The position numbers and the translations under genes are program-made. DNA of 35,032 nt from assembly GCA_036897625.1 (NCBI GenBank), contig JAYMTA010000204.1, positions 1 to 35,032 of the forward strand, in the 5' to 3' direction. The notes under the pieces were generated by a model. That model worked only from the letters and a program-made list of their open reading frames with translations, did no database searches and had not been told where the DNA came from. Each line of letters begins with the position of its first letter. Position 1 is the stretch's first letter. This document shows positions 11,701 to 21,418 of the stretch, in pieces. This DNA is from Pelargonium cotyledonis. Lineage: Eukaryota; Streptophyta; Magnoliopsida; Geraniales; Geraniaceae.

Positions 11701-14700
11701 AACTGTTTCTTAAGAATTTCCTGTTCTTATTACTGGAGTTCAATAACCTGTGCGGAGGCAAAGTTTTAAACACAGTAATCCAATAATCTACATCAATATT
11801 CTCAGGTCTATGAAATATAAAGATCAAATAAAATCTCAAAAGTGGTACAACATATTTACTGATTCTTAACTGAGAATGTAAGTTGAGTAGTGTCACAAAA
11901 ATTTTGACAATGGAAACACAGAGCTAGGTATCTCAGGCAGAAGAACAACTAAATACATCAGGGCCTTTTATGATACAAGGTAGATATCACTTACCTGAGT
12001 TGGGACAAAGAAATCACGAGCGTTAATCTTATAATGATCACCATCAGCATCACCTCCATTCCCATTCTTACTCTTATTCAACTCAACCATATGTTCAACA
12101 CACTGCAATATTCCAAATAATGTAATTGATAGTGTAACATCAAACTCAAGTTCTGTAACAAATGGAAAACAAATATAAGAACTGAAAATGCATTCTACCT
12201 GAAGATTAGGCTCCTCCATTGAAAGTCGACCAGTGGCTGTTGACGTTTGAAGCCAATGGCCATGCAACGTGTACTTCTTTCTTTTCATTGAAAGCCTAGC
12301 AAATGAACAAATTGATCCCAATGTGCAATTCAAGAGTTTTGCCAATGTCCGGTGCTCTTTAATGATTGGAATGATAGGATGCTCATGCCTGAAACAACCC
12401 AGTTTGCTCAGTACATAGGGCTTGACAAGATGTAAGAAAAAGGACATCATGATTTAATAAGCATAGCAATTCAAAAAGGGACTTCACTGGGTATAAGGAT
12501 CTTAGTCAAACAGTATAGCTAGTAATCCAAAAGGAAAATCTTGAAACAAATAAAATACACTAATAAAATTCACTAATAAAATAATGCATGCAAAATGAAA
12601 TGATAGAATTGACCATGTCAAGAGAGTTGGGCAACGGGGTGGTACAAAACCAGTCTCCTTAAATCCCAGCCACAGAACTAAATTAACAATTTTACTGAAG
12701 TAGTGGAGAATACATATCTGAATAAGTATTTTTTTATTTTTTATATATAAGTACATTTTAGTCGAACAGTAAAGCTAGTAATCCAAAACGAAAAAATTGA
12801 AACAAGTACACTAACAAAAGAATGCATACGAAAAGAAATGACAGAATTGACCATGTAAAGAGAGTTAGGCAACGGGGTGTCACAAAACCAGTGTCTCCTT
12901 AAACACCAGCCACAGAACTAAATTAACAATTTTACTGGAGTAGTGGAGAATACGTATCTAAATGAGTATATTTTTTGTATATAAGAAGTACATTTGATAT
13001 TCTGGAAACAACAGAAAATAAAATGAACTCAGCAATTACAGTTCACACTATACAACAAAAATAAAAAATAGTATTCTATCAAATAAAGTTAATATTATGA
13101 TAGGAGTATAACTATAGATAGGACCTAAAAGAAATTCAAGCATTACTGATGAGTGATGGCAGAGAGAAAATCAAACTTGAGAAACTCTAATAGTAAGTTG
13201 AAACTACTTCAAGCAATTATCCTTTTAAAGTGAAATTCCACTTTATCATGGGTTTCGTCAATGCCACTACCCTATAGTTTTTCTTCTACCCCAGAATACC
13301 TTAATAAATCGAGACAATGTTTGTCAGTACTTGGATGTTGCTTCCCTTTCTTTTGACCCACTGGTACAGGCAGCTTTAAATGTTCATATAGAACATTCGC
13401 AATATCAGCTGCAGTATACAAAGAAAATGTCATCCCAGCTAGCTTATAAGCTGCCTTCTCCAAATTCTTTAGCTTTTTTGCCAACAGGTTACGAGCACGA
13501 ATGCATCCTTCCATGTCAACACCAATTCCCCAGTGTTCCATGTCCGCAAGAATGCTGACCTATAAACACAAATTTTTAGGATCAGAACAATTTCAAGTTC
13601 TTCAAACATTAACTAGTTAAAGAGTGAGACTATCTCATATTTTTTCTTTTCTTTTTTTCTTTTTTTTTTTTTTTTGAAAGGGAGACTATCTTATAATGTT
13701 GGTTCAATGGTTTCAGAAAAGAAAAGAAAAAAAATTGAACCTAATTCCAGATCTGAAGTGATTAAGGCACAAATGTTGGGTATTTAGCAAGGTGCACCAG
13801 CCAAGGAGATAATTTCCAGAAATCTTATGATGATGAATGAAATGTAGACCAACTAATCTAAAACAACTTTAAAATTGTTTACCAAAAAGATGGGAGATAT
13901 CATTATAAAAGAGCCTGCCACCTGGCCATCACCTGATCATATAGTAATATTCCTATAGAGATATTCGACTTACCAGTGGGATCTCAATAGTCAAAAGGGG
14001 TTGAATCAGTGCCTCAGAAATAAGTAATTTCCAAAGGTGAGAACACAACGCTCGTATCAGTGCAACCCGACGGCAACAACCATTATGTGCAGCTCTTCGC
14101 ATCTGATTTTTCCACCTGCCGTTCCGGCTGGCAGCTGCTACAGCTTCACTGGATAGCCTTTTCTTGACTTCCTATTCAGTCATAATTACAATTTCAAAAG
14201 TGAGTTTGAACAATAATGCCAATGTAATTATTACTCAAAAGCCAAGGATTTCAATGACCAAATGTCATTTGAACATAAGAAAAGCAAAAATCTCAATGGT
14301 ACATAATTCTTATTATATTTTTCAACAATAATTATATAATTAAGAATGAGGGATTTTGACCCCGCATTTATTTTTAAGATAATTTCATTACCTTCTCCAG
14401 GTTCGGATCAGAGCTTCTCTCCTCATCAGGCCAAAGAATCCATGCCACAATGCATAAGTCAAGTCCATCTTTTATATGAACAGGGGGCATCAAAAGGTAG
14501 GAACTGTCAATGAGTCCATGACCCATATGTCTCCATGCGAGATCTGAGCAACCAAACCTCTGAACAGAAACTGCAGCACTTTTAAGCACCTGAATTTGAA
14601 TTTTCAAATTCCACGTAAATTTTCTGACATTTCTTTTCCCCATTATTTCAGTAATCCTGTTCCATCTTTGTTTAAGAATCTCCGGCTGATGGTCGGGAGA

Positions 14701-17124
14701 TGAAACATCACTTTTATCACGAGATTCATTCATGGACGAAAATTCAGTTCTTTTGTTGTCTGACCACATTAAATCTTTAGGAAGATTGACATAGTATACA
14801 GGAGAATTTTCAGAACAGATGGCTATGCCATGTATTTCATAAGGGGCAATAGAGTTCACTTCCGATCGTTTATTATAGTGTATATCAAAATAAAATTCCT
14901 GCATAGAGCTCCAGAGATCCAAGAAACAATCAAATCCACCAGGAATACTTACTGCAGTGATGGGACCCTTCTCACGAGTACTGTCCTGACCACCAGGACA
15001 CAAATTCGTTATCTTGTGTTCTTGTATTCCAAAATCAGATTGGACATCACTTGTCTTGGTTTGAAAGTCAGTTCCCGCCTGGATTGAGAGGGCCTCATTT
15101 GCATATTTTGTGGGCTCAACGGCGGCATCAAGCTTACTACCAGGCATTACATGCACATCAATTGGTACTGCAGGACAGCCCATGCAACCTGTTGAATTTA
15201 CTTCATCTGAAGCCATTATACCATCATCTGCCCCTATTTCTAACCTCTTCATTTCACTTTCTGAAGCAAGTTTATACAAATTATCAGTTTCTAAACATGG
15301 TATAGATGGCCTAGATGATACATGCTCAACCTGCTCTGCATTTCCACAGATACTAGAAATCTCCTCACCAGGAGATGTAGATACAGCAACTTGACTAGTG
15401 GGTTTCTCATTGACAGGTGATAGTGTGGGTTGAGAAAACTGTTGAACATTATATCCGAGCGATTTAAAAGCTGCAAAGGCAGCAACCCTTGCCTCTTCGG
15501 CCTTATCAAGAACAATTTTGCGGGCACCATTCTTTATCTTTTTTGCTACCCCAACTTGCACCCTTCTTTGTGCAGAACCTTCTACAGTCGAATAGTCTAC
15601 TTGTCAGTATTAATAAAGAGAAAGCAAACGAATGGTATTATGTATATATATATAAGAAAGCAAAAAAATGCAGATACAGCATGCAGTATTATACAAGCAA
15701 AGTACATGAATAATCTCTTTAAGGAAAGGCTGTATCTCCCAAGGGCATGTGTCTCTAAAACAGGGGTGACAAAATATTTAAATCATATAAATCAAGATGA
15801 TAACTGTTTTGAGGCAGAATTAACAAATATCAGATCAGCATAACAATTATCAGTATTATGCAAATACCCTTTCCCCAAGTTTTCCAAAAAACAATAATCT
15901 CATAAGTGGATAGAAAGTTGAATAAATAACTATTTTGTTACTTCACTTATCTGTCCTCCTTGTCACTAACTATAATTCATTTTTACGAATATACAAAATT
16001 ACATGTTTTATTTTCCTTCCACCATTCTATCCTCTCAATTCTCTCGATCAGTGTAAGACCCTTTAATTCACAGCCTAGCTACATTATATTTCTTTACATT
16101 TCCTGCTTATTTAGAGAACTGAAAGCAAACAACATAGCCCTTCCCAAGTTGTGCCATTCTTAGTTGTAACTCGTGCTAAAACAAATAAAATAAGCAATCC
16201 AATAAAGAAATTAAATTCAAACTATTTATATAAATATAGAAACAAGGATAGAAAGCAGTAGAGTAGTAACCAAATGCTTACTAACTCTAAATATCATTCA
16301 ATTAATACAAAACCCAAGTTAAGGATTTTTTTCCTTTTTGATCAAACTGTAAAACCTAAGTAGTTCAATCAAGGTCATGAATCCAGTTTACGCATGGTAA
16401 ATGAGGTGAGTTTTGTTCGGCCAATTTGACAATTAAATTGTCAGAAGGCAATCTGCATCAGATCAGACCTTCCCAAATGGAAGAAATAAAATATGTAGTA
16501 ACTATAGTTTGAAACTGTAACTAGCCATAAATCCAAACACAATACAACCCACAATAAATATTGTGCACCTGAATCCCGTTGACCGTAAAGATCAATCATA
16601 GTTGCCATGTACCAGAAACTACAAAAGACTCACCATCTGTGGTCCATGATGAAGATTCAAAAAGGGCTTTAACTATTTCAGGAATAGATGCTTCAGCAAT
16701 TGCAATTGTTGTCCGCAAGCCAGCTTTATAGAGTGCTCTTGCTCGAGAACCCTAAAAATCAAGCAAGCGCCAGTTATGAACAAATTACCAGTAACACCAA
16801 TAAGATTCTCCACTAAATACTAATTAAAGGACATTTGACTATTGGGGGTGTGTATTACAGTATTAGCACAAGAAAAGATTTACACTAGAGATAAAAGGCA
16901 TATACCTTAACATATGGAATAGTGGTGAGTTCTACAACCTCTGCCCTAACTCCAAATGAAACGCGATTTTGGAACTTAGCGACCAATCCTTCCAAATCAT
17001 GCCAACCAAGCCTCTCACAAAATACAGAAACCATGGATGCAAACCTTCCAGCATTCTCCTGTAATGCTTGAACCATGCCTCTCACAACTTTAAAAGTTTC
17101 ACAAACCTCGGCTACAGGAACTTC
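8740..17124 (-). CDS. TEB: DNA polymerase theta / TEBICHI, 3' half (helicase half missing)
   Basis: Twelve exons, in coding order: 17124-16906, 16751-16634, 15596-14392, 14171-13974, 13559-13300, 12388-12199, 12102-11995, 10342-9990, 9563-9455, 9373-9233, 9045-8949 and 8837-8740. All phases agree, giving about 1,031 residues and a stop at 8740. Exons 1-2 hold the end of the helicase module ([34 protein letters not shown]). Exon 3 is the long linker and start of the exonuclease-like region. The family A polymerase is complete: [12 protein letters not shown], motif A DYSQIELR, motif [15 protein letters not shown] and motif [10 protein letters not shown]. Pol theta performs microhomology-mediated end joining of double-strand breaks in the nucleus. 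The family protein is about twice this length; the N-terminal ATPase/helicase exons do not occur upstream, where an Mpv17 fragment lies instead. The first acceptor is the least certain boundary. Intact motifs argue for recent truncation, or for an upstream half lost in rearrangement or assembly. Confidence 0.9.
8911..8928. repeat. (CA)n microsatellite
   Basis: A run of about nine CA dinucleotides in the last but one intron of the Pol theta gene, a few tens of bases from a splice donor. Confidence 0.85.
10422..11346 (+). mobile_element. Copia RT / RNase H remnant inside a Pol theta intron
   Basis: Translation of the plus strand begins VDDILITGN, the copia RT active-site box, and continues with [10 protein letters not shown] and DTPMDSNF. 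Further on come [21 protein letters not shown] and an RNase H segment ([43 protein letters not shown]). Many stops and frameshifts are present. Everything upstream of the RT active site is missing, so this is a 5'-truncated copy. A purine-rich GAGGTGGGG tract at 11338-11346 abuts the LTR. It lies in the 1.65-kb intron between the exons at 11995-12102 and 9990-10342 and is transcribed antisense to the host gene. Confidence 0.88.
11347..11564 (+). mobile_element. Copia 3' LTR
   Basis: A 218-bp LTR starting TGTTAGAG and ending GTACTAACA, with a perfect 6-bp terminal inverted repeat (TGTTAG/CTAACA). It follows directly on the polypurine tract and has a TATA box (CTATAAATAG) at 11441. It belongs to the RT/RNase H remnant directly upstream. 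No 5' LTR is present, so target duplications cannot be checked. Confidence 0.85.
12505..12995. repeat. Tandem duplication of about 250 bp in a Pol theta intron
   Basis: Two adjacent copies (about 12505-12756 and 12764-12995) share long stretches, for example 'cagccacagaactaaatt' and 'agtagtggagaatac', with small indels and an AT-rich spacer. The duplication lies wholly inside the intron between exons 13300-13559 and 12199-12388, and the splice sites are not affected. Confidence 0.85.
15597..16633 (-). other. Long Pol theta intron without recognisable features
   Basis: A 1,037-bp intron. The donor follows exon 16751-16634 and the acceptor is a TAG at 15597-15599. AT-rich; no transposon ends or nested genes were seen. 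Confidence 0.6.
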
Positions 17125-17344
17125 CTTCATTTTGGGATGAAAGGAACATGTATTTAGCAATAAAGGAAATAAAACAAAACTCAAATATCATAACAACCGA
17201 GCCATTTACAGAACAAAGCTGGGGCTGGCTCTATGAAAACTCACACATCATAGACAAGCTTAAACCATACACAATAACATCTCTAGAATGTGATCCATAA
17301 ATGTCAAAGGAGTAGAAAGCAGATTTTCAGTTTCTGCTTTTAAT

Positions 17345-17615
17345 CAGCTGGCAAATTTTCTGCCTTGTACAGCTCTATTAGTTATTACTGTAAATATTCC
17401 ATTATTTCCCTAATTATGATAGATTAATGGTAGGAAATCTGTATATCAGTTTAGCTAGTTTAGTGGCTGAATTTCAGCTTGTATTCTTCCTATATAATGA
17501 GAATTCTCTAGCAAGAGAGAACACACTTCCTCAGCTCAAATATTTCTCATTGTTTGACAGGATCAACTCTATGCTTACGTCAGGGTGGGGATTCGAGTAA
17601 TTCCCGAGCTAACAA
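17345..17615 (+). mobile_element. LTR-like fragment between the Mpv17 and Pol theta pieces
   Basis: The plus strand has a TATA-like 'cctatataatgag' near 17490, followed by an R/U5-like stretch. It ends 'cccgagctaaca' near 17611, the CTAACA ending typical of copia LTRs and seen in the LTR at 11564. The next bases, 'agtttggctacgag', resemble a worn initiator-tRNA primer site. The left end is not clear and no internal retrotransposon genes follow. It lies exactly where two gene fragments meet. Confidence 0.45.
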
Positions 17616-17834
17616 GTTTGGCTACGAGACTAGCAGAGTCAGGGAATTCGATTCATATTCACAACTAGAAATTGATCGCGCGATACATAGTATTGTTCAG
17701 AGAAAGATTGTTTAACTAGGGGAACAGAGAAATTTAGCCACAAAAAGCTAAAACATTAAGTGATTAAGATGCTTATCTGAAAATCGAAGGTAATCACCGT
17801 GATCCAAAAAAGAATCAATATAAGGAAAACTAAC

Positions 17835-19162
17835 CAAAAGTCGCCAACTGGTCCAACAAAGCCGAACCCAAAAGCACTAGTGATGGCTACGCGTTTCCAG
17901 TTTATTCTAAACTTCGTATCTGCATCATGCTACAAGAAGCATAAATTGGTCATAAGTAACTAGATTTAATGCATAAAGTGGCTACAGCTTATAACTCGGA
18001 AAATAACAGGCCCTGTTTCTACCGCTATAAACAAACCAAAGAAGAACATTTAAAATGTCATGGTTCAAAAAACTCATGTAAAATTCAGCTATACTTTGCT
18101 ACAATGTTGCTCATTTTTACCAATAGAAATTGACCGTTAAACTGAACATGAAATCTAATGGTATAATGAATGTGATCAGAAGCAACTGCAGAAGTAACAA
18201 ATATCTAATAGTTTCCCAATATGAACCGTGGTTGACAATTGATTTGCTCGTGATTGGTAAACTGACCACACGAAAGAAATCAATAGCAGTGTACAATCAA
18301 ATGTAAAAGGAATCAATGTGTACATAAGTAATATAAGATGATTAGTGAAGGCCTAAACTATAAGAAGATATTTAGAATTTAGATACGTCATGAAACTGAA
18401 ATGCCCTGTCCAATTCTTAATGTTCAATGAATAAGCGTTTCCCAAACAACATTGGTCAAAATATCCTAATCATAAACTTCGTAGTAAACAAAAAAAACAG
18501 GTTGCTCATTTCTCTACACTCCCAAATCATTTAAATCATAAGTACATTACTAAATATCTACCCCATTACCTTTTTGAGACACCAAAAATTATGATCCAAG
18601 CCCAAAATTCATCACCAAACCTAAGAAAGAACCAATACTTCCAAATAAACAACTTCATTGTCAAAATGAAAGGTTGCCATTTGACATTTCTCTAAACTCC
18701 AATTTCATCAACATCATAAGCAAATAACAAAATAGCAAATCCCATTACATATGAAAACACAAGGCCAGCTCAAAATTGGGGACACCCAAAAGGGTACTTA
18801 AATCCAAGCCAATTTGCACCAACAAACCTAATTACACAGAACCAAGACTTGAAATTTACGCATACCCATTACACAAATTAACCCAATTCTTCCAAATAAA
18901 TGGTAACTCCATGAGCCCATTACCCCAAAAACCAACAAAATGAATAAAACCCAGAAAATGAAAACAAAATCACAGCAACATTGGGTTTTGAATATTGAAA
19001 AAAACTCACAGAGATGTGGATAGGCCTTTTGCCTGTGGAATAGGTGATAAATTGAGCAGCAATATCTCCAACGCCCCATAGAAAGCCAGAGCTGATCACT
19101 TGGGTCTTGAGAGGATGTACGGACAAGCATTTCTGGTACCAGCTCCATAGCTTCAACATCAT
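17835..19162 (-). pseudogene. Mpv17/PMP22 family gene, 5' fragment (two exons)
   Basis: Exon 1 is 19162-19010 (51 codons; LKLWSWYQKCLSVHPLKTQ, VISSGFLWGVGDIAAQ) with donor GTGAGT. Exon 2 is 17929-17835 (HDADTKFRINWKRVAITSAF, GFGFVGPVGDFW) with acceptor TTGTAG and a GTTAGT donor, ending in phase 2 inside the Trp codon. These match the N-terminus of plant Mpv17/PMP22 four-helix membrane proteins, which sit in peroxisomal, mitochondrial or chloroplast membranes. The family protein is usually 170-240 residues. The remaining exons, including the conserved RYVPV-type segment, are absent; an LTR-like fragment and Pol theta exons follow instead. The two exons are not degenerate, so truncation may be recent, or reflect assembly. 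Confidence 0.82.
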
Positions 19163-19840
19163 CGTCGCCGAATTGCAGAGACAATGAAAGAGATGGGTTT
19201 TGTTGGGAGCTAGAGAATTTGAGGACCCATATCGTATTCAAAATCACTTGGTCGAGTCTCGATTCTGAGCAATTTCATGTTCATTGATTTGATGAATGTG
19301 TGTTTGCGAGAGAAAGGAGACGACTTTTTGCTCATTTCAACAAAAATATATGTTTTTCATTGTCAAATAATAGTAATTAATAAAAATAAAATAAAGATTA
19401 TGTGCATCATTAAAATATGCAGTTCGAATGGATTTGAATTGCCAGTTCAAAATAATTTTAAATTTGAGTATTGTTAAATTAATTATCATAGTTTTTAATT
19501 TTAAAACAAAATTACATAATCACACAATATTATATACTCAAAGTTGGTAATGCATGTTCAAGTTATAACTCTTGAGAAATGATTAAAATTTTGTTATTGA
19601 CAATGAGAAAATAGTAAAAATTTGAGTGTGGTATCAAATATTATATTTTTTTCAAAATTTTAATATCTTATATTAATTCAGATTAAACACATTTGAATTA
19701 AAAAACATTATTCCCATCAACATTAGTTTTGAAAATTATAAGTAACAACGACCAATAACTATTTTACCAAGCTTTTATCATAATAATAAATAAATAAATA
19801 AAATCTACTTGCAGGTGGAGTTTCCGTACGTGGCCAATCT
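19163..19840. other. AT-rich intergenic stretch
   Basis: Holds the leader and promoter of the minus-strand Mpv17-like fragment, whose start codon is at 19162. It then becomes very AT-rich DNA with a short (TAAA)n run near 19785-19800. It separates the divergently transcribed Mpv17-like and PPR genes; no other gene is seen. Confidence 0.45.
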
Positions 19841-21418
19841 GCTCCTCCAATAATGAATTTTATTTTCTCTCAGACTCACTACAACCTCAGAAAATAAAAG
19901 AAAATTTTTTTTTCCAAGAAAAGTAGAGAAATTGTGATAAAAATGATGATACATGTGGATAAGATTTTCTCAAAGGAAATCACAGCACAGCCCAAACTAT
20001 GCCATGTAACACAACAAGACAAAAACAACCACCCTAAATTACTAAAGTGACCTTTCATGGAGTCACTCTTCAGCACCTTTCCACCATTCAATTTTTCCAA
20101 ATTCTTCAGGTCCAACACCAAACCTCCATAGCTTCTCAGGTCTACAGCACATGAGGTAACACTCAGGTTTCTTCAAAGTTAAAAACTTTCTTGCTTTACT
20201 ATACATTTTTAGCTTGATTTGGCTCTGGGTTTTCAAGCTCTGAGCTCACTTGTGCATTGATCTTGATCAACCTGTTGTAAATTCAAAGACCCAGATGGGG
20301 TTTTCAACTTTTAAGCTTCTGTGGTGCATAAAAATCTGATCTTGGAAAAAATGTTGGTTTGGTTTCTGTTTTCTTAGTGAGTCTTCAATTTGATTGATTT
20401 CAATTTGGTTGTGAATAAGTGTTATAATTTGGTGTTTAAGGTACATTTACTGTATAATATGGACAACTGTTAATTTCTAGCTTGAAAGTCTAGTCCTGAA
20501 AGAAAAAAGAAAAAAAGTAGGTTTGAACTGTTTAGTTTCTGTTCTTCTTAATGAATAATGAGTGTTAAGTTGGGTTTTTGGTTGATTTCAATTTGGTTGT
20601 GAATAAGTATTGTGTGAATAGATATTGTGATTACTGTATAATATGGAAAGATCAAAATTGTTAATTTCTAGCTCTAATTGGCTTATAATAGCAACTGTTT
20701 ATTTGGCTGCTACACATTATTACTCTTACTAAATTTTGCTGAATTTGTGCTAAAGAGCTCTCATTGATTGTCTGTTATGTGGCTATTGAGGTGTAGTTTT
20801 GCTTACTGTTTGGCTTGATTTAACAGTTCGAACGTATAATATGGATTCAATAGGGTTGAGTTCAGTTTATTTGTGTTATATGGTGTTCAATGTTCACGTC
20901 TTCATGCATGTAGATTAAAATTTGAACTACCCTTTGGAAAGTTAATGAATAGAAATGTGTAGAAGAATGGATCATATAGTTGTCAGTGCGTGAATCACTG
21001 TCTTATAAGTTTGTACGTTTTTTTTTTTGTTTTGCTCGATTAAACTTGTGAAATCACATTTAATCGTCTTGAGTGTCTCGTAAAATTTTATCACGTCTTT
21101 CATTTCACTCCGATGACCTGATTTTAGCGAAATACAAAGAACAGACAACTATACTTGTTTATATGATGTGTGCAACTTCTATTGAGTATGTGGTGACTCA
21201 TACATCTATTAAGACTTTTCTGATGCTTGCATGTATATTAGGGTCGTGTGAGTGTCTACAAACTTAACTATCTCCTCTAGTCCTCTAAGAATGAGAAGTC
21301 GTAGTCAACGTTAAGATCTACCTAACCTCTGGCAACCAATCTTGAGTCGATCTGAGGCAGGAAAGTGATTCACTGAGCAAGAATAGGAAGGTTTTGGCTG
21401 ACGGACGCCTGAACTGTC
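19841..21418 (+). other. Probable promoter and spliced 5' leader of the PPR gene
   Basis: No open frame here makes a credible protein. A candidate leader exon ends at a donor-like 'atgag|gtaacactcag' near 20155. A candidate acceptor 'tctgaggcag' lies near 21360, just before the start codon at 21419; a leader intron of this kind is common in plant PPR genes. The interior is T-rich, as plant introns are. Confidence 0.4.
20350..20680. repeat. Direct duplication of about 140-180 bp upstream of the PPR gene
   Basis: Two copies (about 20350-20488 and 20530-20680) share 'gatttcaatttggttgtg', 'actgtataatatgga' and 'tgttaatttctagct'. They are in the same orientation, with indels between them, inside the presumed leader intron. 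Confidence 0.75.

Noticed and set aside
14830..15843. Several plus-strand frames of 74-137 codons
   Set aside because: They are antisense to the large Pol theta exon and its flanking intron and show no domain of their own.
8740..17124. Plant organellar DNA polymerase (POP/Pol IA-IB) as an alternative for the family A polymerase
   Set aside because: The linker, the exonuclease-like part and the upstream [34 protein letters not shown] segment belong to the Pol theta helicase-polymerase, not to organellar polymerases.
18828..19247. 139-codon minus-strand frame overlapping Mpv17 exon 1
   Set aside because: A shifted frame of the same exon plus intron; the family match is in the other frame starting at 19162.
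19879..20121. 80-codon minus-strand frame upstream of the PPR gene
   Set aside because: No domain; lies where the PPR promoter and leader exon are expected on the other strand.
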